Assembly (NCBI GenBank): GCA_030220185.1
Contig: JASPKZ010003435.1
Span: 938,501-1,002,500 of the forward strand
Length of the DNA: 64,000 bases
Source: Diploptera punctata
Lineage: Eukaryota; Arthropoda; Insecta; Blattodea; Blaberidae
Direction: 5' to 3'
Position numbers and translations under genes: made by a program. The notes beneath the pieces are model-generated. The model made no database searches. It was not told the origin of the DNA and saw nothing but the letters and a program-made list of their open reading frames with translations. Of this stretch, positions 12,601 to 27,315 are shown one piece after another (within the stretch, counting starts at the first letter, position 1; each line of letters begins with the position of its first letter).

Positions 12601-15600
12601 TATCATTCCAATCCCCTTCTTCCAAATTCCTATCATGCATTATAATTCTGACATACGTTTTCCATTTCCATTTTGGTCTGCCACGTTTATTTTTCCCACG
12701 GGGTGTCCATTGGTATATATTTTTTGGCCATCTTTCATTTTCCATTCTTTCTACATGGCCATATGATTTAAGAGTTTGATTTTCCAATCCTCTTAACAAC
12801 AGATGTGGTGACAATTTCTTTCCAAAGAAATACATTTCTTATTTTATCCTGCCTTGTTTTTTGAAGGCTTCTTCTAAGATAATCAAATTCAACTGTCCTA
12901 ATTTTATGCTTTTGTAATTCCTTCAAAGACCAAGTTTCACTTCCATATGACAAAATATTCTATATTATGCTCTTATAAATTTTCATTTTAGTTTCCTTCG
13001 TAATATTTTTGTTCCAAATTATTTCATATAACGTCATAGTTGCATTTCTTGCCATTGCAAGACATCTTCAAGGAGGATTCAAGGATGCTAAACTGAGTTC
13101 CCAATTTTAGTTTGTACATATTTTCCACATGTACCCAAACATGTAATTACTGACCCAAGATATTTCAAAATATTACATTGTTTTATTTTCGCTGTGTCGA
13201 GTATGAGGTCATCCATATCCTTTCCCAAATACACATATTATGTTTTCTATAAATTTATAATAAGTCCCAATTTTGTATATATGTATGTTATTCACAGTTT
13301 AAAATCCCCGTCCCGATAGGTCTTGCTATGGTAAGACCCAGGAAACGTGTGGCATGTAAAAGTACCTATTAAGTGAGATGCTACACTGAGTTGCAGAAGG
13401 ATCATTTTTATTTCACTCTTCTTGAATAACGCTTAAGAATTTGACAAACCGTTAAAATATTCGACTAGGTTAATATAGTAAAAATCAAAACATGTTTGAC
13501 AAACGTTGATGTAATCGGTAATTTATTTTTAATGGAGGTTGAACACACGATTACAGTTATAAAAACAGACAACACTTGTGTTATTTATGTGTAAAGAGCA
13601 ATTGAATGTATGCTATTTTTATGTTAACATCCTGCAGACCAAGCTATCGTGTGACGTATTAATGGAAGACGCAAAATATCCAGATGGCCATGGAATGTGG
13701 AAAAGAATAGTGCCCCGTCACGTGATTCCTATCCAAACATTTATTTATGGAGCTGTATTCAAATGCTGTACTTTCAATGCCTTGGGTAATGAATTTATAT
13801 ACAAAAATATGTAAGTATTTTATGCTGTTTTATTATATTTGAGATTAATTAAAAATGTGTTTTCAAATTGGAAGCAGTAAAACAATTAAGGCTAATATTA
13901 TAATTTTCTCCATTTATTTACTTATTTATTTATTCATTCATTTAGCTGCTTGAGTTAATTTAAAAACGTTGAAGCATCCAGTTATTCATCAGATTATTTA
14001 ATTGAGAGTACGATATATTAAACAGTATCAGCTTTGGTGACCCAGGGGTTAAATGTCTTTCCGCTGGGCCCGAGGGTCGCGAGTTTTAATCCGGCCGGAG
14101 TCGATGAATTTTTAGGAAGAAGAATTCAAGGAACAAGCCCTCCAGGAGAGTTCCGAGTCTGAAGATTTTCTTGCTTATAAAATAACCTCAAGTCTAAATT
14201 AGTGTCTGTGAACAAAATTTGATCAGTCTTTCTCATTTACCCTTAAATTCGCAATGCAGCATATAGGATACAACAATTGTTTTAATTAATATAATATTTT
14301 TAATAAAACAGAAGAAAGCTAACGATAAGAAATTACTGAAACGTGTGAGGAATTACACAATTTACCTAATAATAACAGTTATACACAATTTCGTTTTCAG
14401 TGCGGTCCGCCAGATTTAAATAACTGATACGAGAAATTACTGTTTTGCCAATTGAATGGGTTAATATAGTATCTTTGTGGCGATGAGCTAACCACATCAC
14501 TCACTGATACCCGTAAGGAAACAAGCGTTAAATAAATTCTAAAGGAAACACCTTTGCTTCACATGTGGATGTTTGTGTATAGTAAGACATATTGAACAGT
14601 GCTTGGAGAATCATAGAACAAGCGAAGATAAGTATTTCATAAGGATAAATGAAAATTAAATTAAAAGCATGCACATTTTTTTTAAATTTTATACTGTGTC
14701 TAATTTCAGTGTTTTACAAATTTAAAGAAAAGCCGAAAATGGAACATTCCGGTACCATATAGTGTAATATTCGAAAAATGTAGCACAGATGTCATTTATG
14801 AATTACGTCATCTTTTAAGTGCCGTAATTTACAATAGGAGACATGCAATTTCACTTCCCTTCCGAAGTAAGTCATTACATACCCTGAAAATCTATCGATC
14901 CAGACCTGGTTTGAACCTACGACCCTCAGAAACAGATCAACTATGGTATCAAGTCCAAGAGCAACCCATGTTTACTATGACAAATAAATCATAAGAACTG
15001 TTGAATCCATACTGCCTAGAACTTCATTTAAAAAATAGTTTAAAAAACTAAATCAACACGCTTTATTAGAAAACCGAACTAAAAAATGAAAAATAATTTT
15101 TATTTCCAACGCACTTGGGATAAAATTAAAGTGGTTAACAAAAAAATCTTCTCCAACACATCTAGAATAAAACTAGTTATCTACAATAAAAAAAAAATAC
15201 CATCAAAAGCGTGGGGTGCTGTATATCAATTAATATATATGATAATAAACAGATATTGGTAAAAGTAAAGTGTCTATGAAGAAAACAAAACCATAAAAAA
15301 CACCCCACGCTTTTGATGGTAAAATTATTTTTTTGTAGATAACTCTAGTTATATTCTAGATGTGTTGGAGATGATTTTTTTGTTGACCACTTTAATTTTA
15401 TTTCAAGCGCGTTGGAAATTGAAATTATTTTTCATTTGTTAGTTTAATTGTCATAAACCGGAATCCCATGAAAATTTAATTGCTTACGATATTTTTAGTG
15501 TTACAGATAATCGTATCCTTCTCATATTTTTTGGATAAATTACAATGCGGTAAGTTTACAATATTGTCATTAATATTTTACAAAATAAGATAAAAATGTA

Positions 15601-17004
15601 AAAATCTTTAAAATCCATACTATTGTAGTATGACCTAAAAATATTACTCTTCTAAAAAATCATCCGGGCCGGATTTGAACCAGCGACGTATGGATTACTG
15701 AAATTCTATATCACTACAGTCCACCGTCCTAACAACTTAGCTACCAGAGGATATAATATTAATTTCTTACAAACGATGGACTAAAAATTCGATACGTCCG
15801 CAACCTATTATACAGGTCTTTATTTTTTTTTTGATGTCCTGATTATCCTGGCCAGGATCTTAGAAAAATGTATGAAAGTGTTGTATTGTCATTTGTCCGT
15901 TACAAGTATACAAAGTTTCAAGTCGATCAAATGTTTTTAAGTGGGTGAAAATCGTGTTGAAAAATTCCGTTACATAGACAGATGCAAGTGAAGCTAATAT
16001 AAAGCGTCTAAAAAAACAATACTAATAAGAATTATGTCTATGTGCATTTATGTTTGTTCCAGAAATACAAGTAGTAGAAGAAATAAAGAGAAATATCAAT
16101 ACAATCTGCGGTATAAATCGCATGAATTGTTAAAACCAACTGGAATTGGAATACAAAATGCATTTACTTTTTTAATTAGAAAGCTTCATTGCATTAGCGA
16201 ACATGTGATTTTTAGGGTAAGAATCATTTTAATATTTTTTATCATTGATATTGTTAATAATATATTAGAAATAATTTATTAATTCTAAAATAAGGCTAAT
16301 TAATTTCCTATCGGACATAATAATTTATACATTTCTTCATTATGCTCTTATTCATCTGTGGAACTCATGAATAACTCGTAAATCACAGAAAAAGTTGCTG
16401 AATCACAAGACATGGAAGAACTCTTGTTATTAATAGTCAATACACCTTGAGTTAAAATTAAGACTAACATTAACAGGCCATTGGGGGTGCGAAAGCCAGG
16501 ATTACAACAAAAGGACCGATAAAAAGTAGGGATATTAACTATACGTTCATTACAAGTTTCGCCCCGGTAGGTTACTTATACTGATTTTCTAAGAAGTTGG
16601 GTTGGCACTAGATCTAGCCTGTACATAATTTAATGACGAAAATTTTCAATATATCGGCGTACTGGGATCGAATCAGGGTCGCCCAGTCTGTAATCACCTG
16701 GCCGTCTGTCACATTTTAACTTTAACATAAATATTAAACACGTTGCCCACCATGCAGAAACATTCGGATGGTATTTGTTTGGAAAGACTGAAAATATCAA
16801 GTACCAAAAAATCATAATAATAATGATAGTAATAATAATGATGATAATGATAATAAATATAATAATAATAATATTGCTAATAATGCTAATAATAATAATA
16901 ATAATAATAATAATGTTTCTTTATTCTGGCAGTGTTAAGACCATAAGGTCTTCTCTTCCACTCAATCAGCACAAATATAGGCCTATTGTGTATTTTAAGT
17001 ACAG

Positions 17005-17050
<46 letters not shown>

Positions 17051-20000
17051 TAATTCCATATGTGACTGATTGACATTTACAATACACTTTTGCTGCAAAA
17101 TGGTAGCATAAATATTACAACTGATTGAAAATAGGGGTGTTATCTACGTGATATGATAGAGGAATAGTTTGTAGTTAAGACTGTACTTAAATATACAAGT
17201 TTTGAAGAAAGACAGTGATATTTATTATCTATCAAAGTATGTGTGACTGACTGACATAAATGTCAACTCATTATGCAGCTTAACATGTTCATCTGCATCA
17301 TGCTCTGAAGTGTGATTCCTAATTCAATTTTCCAAAATACCGTTTGGAGGACACATTTCAAGTTACATTCTCAATAAAAAGAAACAAAAATCACAATTAA
17401 GACCAGAGTTATAACCTAATATGTGATGTGTGACTAACTGACTACATTCTGTGACTGACTGACTGACATATTTGAATTTTATTAACACTTTAAAATTGTG
17501 GAGCTGCAAATATTATACAAATATTACAAAATAATATGAAATTATTTTAGATAAGTCCACCGCTGTGGTCTCGAAGTAGCGTGCTGCCTTGTCACGCAGC
17601 AGGCCCGGGTTCGATCCCCGGTCGGGATAGTTTTTCTGGGTGAGGTTTTTATCGGGGTTATTCGTCAACTGTAAGACAAATGTCAGGAAAACTTTAAGGC
17701 CCAAACGGTTCTCGAAACCATATGGCCATCATCATCATCATCATCCTTCACCGGTGAGGAAAGCAACGGGAAGCTACCACATCTTACACAGATGTAAATA
17801 TACATGTTACGCTTACACCCAATTGATTGCAGATACTTCATTAATTTAAAAAAATAAATTAATAATGAATTCATTACTAGTAATTAGCTGAAGGGAAAAT
17901 TATAATTTAATACCACATTTAGGAGTAAAATATGCATTTATCCATTAAAAATCCAAAAGAATGCATTTTCCCGCAGAATATGCATTTCTATGCATTATCA
18001 AATACCGCTCAAATTGTCTGTGAAACGATCACGTAACATGAAAATAATTTCCGCATACTTTTTAATGCGCAAAACAAAACATGCATTTCACATATAAACC
18101 CGGGCTCTAGTTTTTAATGTAGTAATTCAAAACGGGTGTTTAAGGAGTGACAAATTTTGCTCCCAGGTCTCTTACTTCAGACTTGTGGTTCATTTACGTG
18201 CCGTAAATCGAAGACACAGACACCACAACTGTATTTCACGTCCGAAGAAAGCTTACTCAGGATGTGTACATCCTGAAAAATAAATCTACTCCCGCTAATT
18301 TAGAATCCGCGGCTTTGCACAATCTAGATGTGAAATAAAGACCGACTATAATTATAAAAGTGACATCTTCATTTAATAGGTGTCAATACACAACCCTGTG
18401 GAGGCTCCTGACATGGAAGGAAATGGACTCGTCCTCACAGCAGGAGGAGAATCGTCGTACACTGTCAAACCTTTTCAAACAGAATCATTAGAGAATCTGA
18501 AGAACTTGAAACTGAAAGACAGACGTTGCCAATATTACGAAGATATTCATCTCAGATTTTTTAGAAATTACACGCAATGGAATTGCCATTTAGACTGCCT
18601 GGCTAATCTGACATTAGACAAATGCAATTGTCTTCCACCGTATGTGCCAGGTAAGAAACAATTTCATTATTTACTTAAATATAAAGTATTTTAAAAATAT
18701 TGATGGCACAAATACCGTATATTACCGAACATGAGGTGCACCTTTAATCGAATTAATGGGTCCTCAAAATCGAGGCGTGCCTTATATTCGAATGCGTTTT
18801 TACATTCATATACATATTATAAAAGTTTGGGTTATGGAAAGGAAACATACCATAGATACCACAAACTGATATAGGGTAAACAGATTAATTTGTATTAAAC
18901 TGCCGACATGTTCATACATCAACGCCTCTTTATAAAATTAATAAGTTGAAATATATTTTTATTTTCCATTATTAGCTACCGGTATACCAGTAACGTAACA
19001 CTTGTTGCTCTCTGGAAGTTTTTCTGACAATGCGCGGTAGGTAGAGATTCTAAAAAATAGTATAGCTAACAGAAGCCAGAACATTAAAATTCTACTATAC
19101 GGTACATGTTTTCGCGATCTGATCATAACTTTTTTGTTTTTGTGTTGTACATTTCTGATTTTGAGGTTAACATTACATTCGATTATTTTCACTTCATTAC
19201 ACTTTAATTTGGGGTGCGCCTTATATTAGTGTTCGCCTTACATTGGGACACGTACGGTACTTTACATTTCTCAGAGAGAAGGCACTATACACTACCTTCT
19301 TCACAAGTACACGGTTATTAGTGGTAATAAAATGGATCCCATTTCGTAGTGTGTCTTCATATATAACGTGAATAAGTAGAGCAATAAAGGTGGCTCCGTG
19401 CCGCAAGCGGTTAGAAAGTCGCTCTCTCACCGCTGGAGGTCAAGGAGATTTGAGGTCTCGGTCACTCGATATGAAGTTTCGTTAATGGGACGAAAAGGAG
19501 AGGCTTGGGGGGGCAGGTTTTTTCCCCTGACATAATTTCATTCCATCATTTCTCCATACTCATCTCATCCATTTCGTTTCATCTCGTTTATTTGCTCCCC
19601 GTGATGGTGCGTCAGACGTCGTCGGCCGGCACTGTCATTCACAGAACTCTATATAGGGGTCTTCGTGTCATCTCATTCCTCAACCCGACCTTGAGCTGGA
19701 CACGAGTTGAGGATACTTAAGTCGTGTAATAAATGCTGTAAATAAACAAATATAACGAAACAAAACTCCGTGGCGCAGGAACTGCGTAAGCTAAAAGTAG
19801 AATGTGTGTTCCGATTTTAAAACTTTATAGAATATACGAATTGATATTTACATTTTATACGCCAGGTTCATTGCGAGAAAAAATATAAGCCGGTAGAGCA
19901 CTGCAATTGTTCATGATATTTCAGGTTTCAAGATAACCTCCACTCTTAATGGTCCGATTTTCTCTATGACCAAATCTATTAATTCTCTCATTCAAATGCT

Positions 20001-23000
20001 GCATGAGAAAATAAGGATCGGTGAATATTTGTTTTTTTTTAAATATATTTTAATGAGTACAATCTCAATAGTTTCCTTCTGAGTTCTTTAAAAACAAACG
20101 AAAATAATAAATAGAAGGAAAAACAAATTCATGACAGCAGGATCGAACACGCGACCGCTTGTATAGAAAGCAGACATTTATTCAGTAGCTCACCGTCCGC
20201 GGTTGAAACGGTCTCTATGAAGGTGTACCATATGCTAAGACTTACTTATCCCGTATCATAATAACTTCACTGAGTTTAATTTAATTAAGTCAACAGATCC
20301 ACGTGTTTGTAGTATTATATTTTTGCATTAAATAATTTGTTTACCTTTGTTTATGTAAGGAAATTTATCGCCTTACATGATATATTTATTTATTTACTTT
20401 ACTCGAACTCACCTGCATATGTTAGGTAAAAATCTTTTCCATTTTGTAAAAAAACACTAAAGATTATCATCGTAGGCCCAATGACAATTATCGAAGTTAT
20501 TAATAAAAAAAAAGCTTATCTGATCTCGATCGAACCGGGGTTCCCGACATCATATGCCAGCTATTGCTGACTGCTCCACTTTAAGCGAATAATACAGATA
20601 GAGGCTTACGCCAGCATCCGATTTGAACTCATAGAGTACACGCACAATAATTTACTGTTATAAATCGAGCTTCATGAGTTGCACCTTAAATTTCTTTCGA
20701 AGTCTATACAGTAAAACTCTCTTTATATATGAGTGAATATTACTTTGTGGCGCAAGCGGTTAGACGCTCGCCTCTCACCGCTGGGGTCCCGAGATCGATT
20801 CTCGATCACCACATATGGGTTTCACAGTGGACAAAACAGAGCATGGGCAGGTTTTTCTCGGGGTTTCTCCCGTTTTCCCCTGCCTCAAATTTCATTCCAC
20901 CATTTCTCCATACGCAATTCTCCACATTTCGTTTCATTTAATTCATCCGACCCTGTGACGGTGCGTCAGGATTGTTCGACCAACACCCTTGTCATTAACA
21001 GACCTCTATAAATATAGGCGGCTTCATCTCATCTCATTCCTCGATCCGACCCTGAGTTGGACACGAGTTGAGGACTTTTTTAATTTTATTACTTCTAGAA
21101 CTGTTATTCCCAAAGTGGTCTAGATTGATCCCCAAAGATCGACTCTGACTTGCAAGGGCCCCACATCAGTGAAAACAAAAGCGAGCAGCACTGCTTCAGC
21201 TGACAAACACTCATTTAATGTAGATGCATTTGTAAAAATTCAATATTATAAAGGCAGGGGGTTTACCCAAAATAGAAATAATTGGCACGTGGTCTTTGAT
21301 ACAAAGAAGTTTGGGGATCACTTTTCTAGATCGACGATTGTCTAACCTGCTTCGTTTTCCTTAATCAGATGCCCATAGTTCAAATTATCTTAATTTCACT
21401 TTCAATTGTGTTATAAAACAGTACTTATCGACAAGACGACAATAATTTATTTTCTTTACATTGCAGGATGTTACAAATTTGAATCCACAAAGCCGATATA
21501 CTGTACACTCATAAACATTTCTTAATAATATAAAAATAATCAGGTTCTTCGGCAACAACGATTATATTTGTCTAATTGTAGTTCTCGTAACTAGTTATTG
21601 TAGCCTCAATATGATGTCCGTTTATATAAAAGGCGGGTGCTGCGCGGCAATGCTTGATCATGATTAACATGCTGTATTATTATAGTGGCGGTAATCGGTA
21701 TCTTTGTATTTAATTATTCATAAGAGCTGCGAGGAAACAAAGCGAACCGCTGGGCAACCATCATATTGAAGCTATAATACTAGCCTGTATTTACACTTGT
21801 GTGTTAGTCAGCGGTTCCCAACCTTTTTCGACTCGCGACCCCTTCCACAACGATCTGAGTTTGGTGAACCACTGACTTTTAATATACATACAGTAGATAT
21901 GCACACAATTTAATTCCAAGCAAAAGGTTTAACAAACTTAAATTAACTTATCCCTTAACGGTTAAAACCTGAAGTTACTCTTGTTATGGCTTAAACGTTA
22001 CACAACCATGTAGGCCTAGTTGTAGCGAAATCAATGCATTCTTAACGTTGTTACATAACTGTAAATCAGGCATTCGCGGTAAATATTAATTTATTGTAGA
22101 AATAATGTGATAAATTCCTCATGTTACACATATGTAACAAGGGCATTATTGGGTTAAATTAATTTTAAAATAATTATCATAATAATAATTATTATTGTTG
22201 TTACAATTCTGCAGAAATTATGAAAACAATAATAGACCTAACCTCGAAACCCGCCATTACGGAAAAGTTTTGGCGAACTCCTTGAAATATTTGGAAAACA
22301 AGGCGTCGGTAAATAAATTAGACAAAAACCGACGAATGATTTATACAGATAAGAGGATAAATTGACTTCCCATTGGTCGTATTACCGTTTCCTTTTTATT
22401 CCTAGTTTATTCTGAACTCAAAAACGTAGACAAAATGGTAAGTATGTACAAAATCGCACCTATGCAAACGCCTTCCTTCTATATTCTGTATTTGAAAGGT
22501 TTTGATTATGCCACATACAATAAATTTAAATGTCTTTGAACGTACAACACTCTCTTATTTGAATATTTTGTTATATTAAATTATTTCTTTGTAGTGATAA
22601 ACACCATCATTATATTCCATTCCACAATGAACAAATATTCAATATTGTCCAATATTATTAATGTTTAATTAATCATTTTAACTGTACTCATCTAAATGCT
22701 CTTTGCGCGTAAACATCAGGACTTGGTATGTGTAAGAGAAATATTTCTTTTTACGATACGACAATTTATTTTATTAGAAAATTTTATTTTTGAATATTTC
22801 GAAAAACACACGATTCACAACAGACTGTAATTGCATATGTTAAATTATATAAATATTACATATTTTACATCGAATCTCTATAAAAGAATGCAAAGTTTAA
22901 ATTCATGGTTATAAACGGTAATGCTTATTTTGAGTATGACTTAAAGAAAATTATTGCTCTTTCTACTCTAAGTCAGCTGGGTTTAATAATAAGAATTTTG

Positions 23001-26000
23001 TCTTTAGGATTTGCTGGGTTGGCTTTTTTTCATTTATTAACTCATGCTTTATTTAAGGCATTACTCTTTAGAGTGCTACAAATTACGTTTACAACATATC
23101 AGCGACGATAGAGAAGATAAATACAAATACTTTTTTTTATCTGACAAAACATTGGCATATGCGCCGTTTTGTCGCTAGATGGTCTTACGAGTAGATGGCT
23201 TGACCTCTGTGAAAACACGCACAGATTAGTTCCGTTTGTGCTGCTGTGTCTGCAACAAGTTGAATGGGTCATCACGGTGCCAACGAAGACTTGCTACGAT
23301 AAGTTTGCGTTTATTATCCATTCTCGTGCCTCAGCATATCTGCAATGTTAAAACGTGTTTACGTTTGTACTACATGGCGGTTTCCATTATTGTAGTGCAT
23401 TGTACATAACTGATGCATCAGAGTTGGCTGAATACACTCTAAACGACCTTACGGACATGAATCTTCTGTATGGGAATAGCCGTGTAGCACGGCGCCTTTA
23501 CGCAGAATATTTTCCGATGAGGAGGTTATCATCTCATGTTCTGTTTCAACGAATTGATGGCCGTATGCGTAAAAAACGTGGGACCAACGAGACGAGGTGC
23601 TGGGAGATGGTAACCTCCTCATTGGAAAACTTTCTGCGTAAAGGCGCAGTGCTGCACGGATATTCCCACGTGTTTCCCCATACAGAAGATGCATGTCCAT
23701 AAGGTCGTTTAGAGTGTATTCAGCGAACTGTGATGTATCAGTTATGTACAATGCACTACAATAAATGGAAACCGTAATGTGGTACAAATGTAAACATGTT
23801 TCAACATTGCAGGTATGCTGTGACACGAGAATGGATAGTAAACGCAAACGTACTTACTTGTACTTATCGTAGCAAGTCTTCTGGACATCGTGATGACCCT
23901 TTCAACTTCTTGCAGACACAGCAGCACAAACAGAAGTAATCGGAGTGTGTTGTGACGGAAGTCAAACCATCTACGCGTAAGACCATCTAGCGGCAAAACG
24001 GCGCACATGCCAAAGTTTTGTCAGATAAAAAAGTGTTTGTATTTACCTCCTCTATCATCCCTGAAACACTCAAAACGTAATTTTTAACACCTTGTATACT
24101 GAATAAACTTTATTAATTATAAAGTTTAAACTCGTGATTGTTGGATTCTATAAAAATGTTACCTATTTCAATTACGATCATGTACCAACTTAAAAATGAA
24201 TTATGTATCTGCAGTTATTCTCTATCACTGCACGTGTTATACTATCCTAATTAATAGAATTATAATTTTTATTATGACAATTTAACTCATGCTCCAAATG
24301 AGAGTCAATGACCAATCACATTTCAATGATTTTTTATTCACAAACAATCACAGTCGTGTTACACCTCGATTTTATAAGTTTAATTTTATCACTGTAAAAA
24401 TCAAGCTCCTCCTTTTTAACATTCTGAATAGGCCATAGCATTATTTGCACCGACGACATGTGGCTAGCAGATTGTATATATAGTGCACCAGTGTTAGTAC
24501 ATAGTGTTTGCGGAAGATAATATAAAAACATTTGTAGCAATTGATTATACGACAAAAAAAATAAACCACTGTTTGTACTTTCTTAAACGAATTATTTCCC
24601 AGAAAATAACGTTGCAGAATAATATAATTGACATATTTACATCATAGGACATCAGAAATTAATTGATATCTATAATGTAGGTTATAAATTTCTCCACTAG
24701 GGTGCATTATTACAGTAGTGCGATCCTTTGGCAATAACTAATATGATCTGGTTGCAGTGATAAACGAGTGAAACAACGTTTTTCATTTGTTTTCAAATTT
24801 TACATCGCCGTTTACATTAAGTACATAAATATTTTAAAATAACTATAGTTAAATAATGATTTGTGAGTAAACAGCTTAATTTTATTCGTTAAGTAGTCCT
24901 AAAAAATGCCACTCTTGATGTCCAAATTATCTAGATAAATTCACTCCTCAGTTTGTGAGTCGTGAATTTATCGATAATTTGGAAATCACTCGTGGCATTA
25001 CTTATGATAAAAAGTTAGCTGTATGTATGCCATGATATTGAAGGTACAGTGAAAAAAAAACCAGGCAAGTCACTTTTTCCTTGATATCTATTTTTAGATA
25101 TAAAACATACTTTCCATTTCTGAATTCCAAATTTTGGAAGTAATAAACCCATGAGTAATATGTAATTTTGCTGTTTCACACTTTTAAATAGCAGTGCTTT
25201 CCATATTGAATTTAATGATACCAAAACAGTTATATATCTGTTATTTTTCTTTAACCTTTAATTTATGCCGTCCAACAGTTTGATATAGTGTATCATTTTC
25301 AATTAATATAATTCCAACATAAACGTTACTTGACATATCCATAATCCAATTACACATAATTTGAAATCAATTTATGACTAATTCAACTAGTGATTTCTTA
25401 TATTTTATTTGCTTGAGTTAACAAAAACACACTATACCACAAGATAAAATAGAGTTTATTGTCTTGAAAAAACACTGCACTCATGAAAAAAATCTTCATT
25501 TAAGGCATCTTTCCTAAATTACTAGGCTTATTTATTACATCATAGTATTTATACATTATATATTACCGAGTAGTGTTATATGATAATTTTATATAATCTT
25601 TAATTTCAGAAAGCGATGGACATTTTAAAATGTGCAAATCCAGTCATGAGCTAACATGTTTCTTCATGTTACGTAAGTAATATATTTATTAGTTTAAAGA
25701 TCATAATTAAATAAAATTGCAAAATAAAGTTATACATGTTTCACAGTACATGTAACAAAAGTGTTTCAGATGTCATTAAGCAATCAAACACATTTTAAAA
25801 TACGTGTGTTCTGTTTGACAGTGTACAATTTCAGGATAGGGATACATTTATTCAATATTCTACATACCTGAACATGCAACTGACATTGAATTTACCCTAT
25901 TAAATTTAACAAATTTTAATCACAGCAATGACAAGCGAATTATGAACTTCAAAGAAAATACCCTTACGACAAATTTAATAAATATCATGGGAAACCTTCC

Positions 26001-27245
26001 AAACGTGTGTAGAAAGACTCATCGTACAACAATATATTTTAAAATGGCTGTAAAAACTTCGAATCTTAATATGCCAAGTTAGTCACAATCAGAGAGATTT
26101 AGGGCCGATAATGTTTCTGTTTACTTTCCTCTTTTTTCAACCATTACAGTGTCGGGGAACCTGCAATAAATTTCTTCCATCTATTACAAGAATGACTAAA
26201 TTTTCTGAATCACTGATACGTTAGGCGGATGGCTAGCACACCACTATAGGCTCAGTAGCTCGGAAAACTAGGCTATCGATACTAAATCTTATCGGGAGTA
26301 CTGGTTATTCATTTTAATTTCCTCTCTAATGTTTGCACGACCTGCGTCACAGAATATAAATTGGATTCAATTAATTGAAGTCAAGCTTTGTAACACCATC
26401 ATAGTCAATTCACCAATTTAGGTCATTTGTTCACTTTTTTGGACTTCAATAAAAACATCATCCAAAAATCTTTTGAGTGGAATCCTTGTCTTCTTTTTCC
26501 AGCAGGTTGATAGCTTATGATCGGCTTGCGTATCCTGTGATTCTCCATTCGATGGACATGTTGCATCCATACTGGCTTAAAAACCGAAATTTTGTTTTCT
26601 AAAGGTTCCATGCATAATTCTTCAAAGTTGTATTCTTTTTTTGTGATCTAGTAGTGTGTATCCTGCAGTGCGTCGAAGATATATCATTTCAGCAGATGTA
26701 AGTGTCTGTATTATCCTTCTGTTTCAATTTCCATACTTCACTACCTTACAAAAGAGTTGGAAGAGCCAGTGTTTTATACACTTATAGTCTTGAATGCTTT
26801 TGGAGTACCTATGGCTTAAAGATGGAATTTATTAACCCTAAAATCCTTTTAAAAACTGATATTTTTGCATTTACATAATTTTTTCATCACATAATCTAAC
26901 AAACACCTATTATCAATAGCGATTATTCTAGTAGAGTCAAAGAAATACACACAAATTTACAGTTGTTTCCTATTAGAATATTGTGTGCATCTCAAAACGC
27001 ATAATGTTTCAAACCATAATTGAACACATTGCATAATTGACTAATTTCATTCCGTATGATTCTAGTCAAAGAAAATATTGGTCCGTATTTATTTTTTTTA
27101 AATCAGGCAACATATCTCTCACGGTAGATGTAAAAAATGAATGAATGTACATATTAGAATTTACATATATATATATATATATGTATATATATCCAAATTT
27201 CAGATCAGACAATTATCTTCACGATTTGTCGGGACGTACATGCAC

Positions 27246-27315
<70 letters not shown>

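Noticed and set aside
14890..14960. Possible tRNA gene (cagacctggtttgaacctac)
   Set aside because: Only a B-box-like word is visible; it looks like an old SINE family 1 fragment on the minus strand.
20113..20600. tRNA-like sequences on the minus strand near 20140 and 20535
   Set aside because: B-box-like words are present but no cloverleaf or full A-box could be built; probably decayed SINE heads.
22905..23111. ORF containing nad5-like sequence as a nuclear gene
   Set aside because: It needs the mitochondrial code, lacks both ends of nad5, and runs into the adjacent transposon; it is a NUMT.
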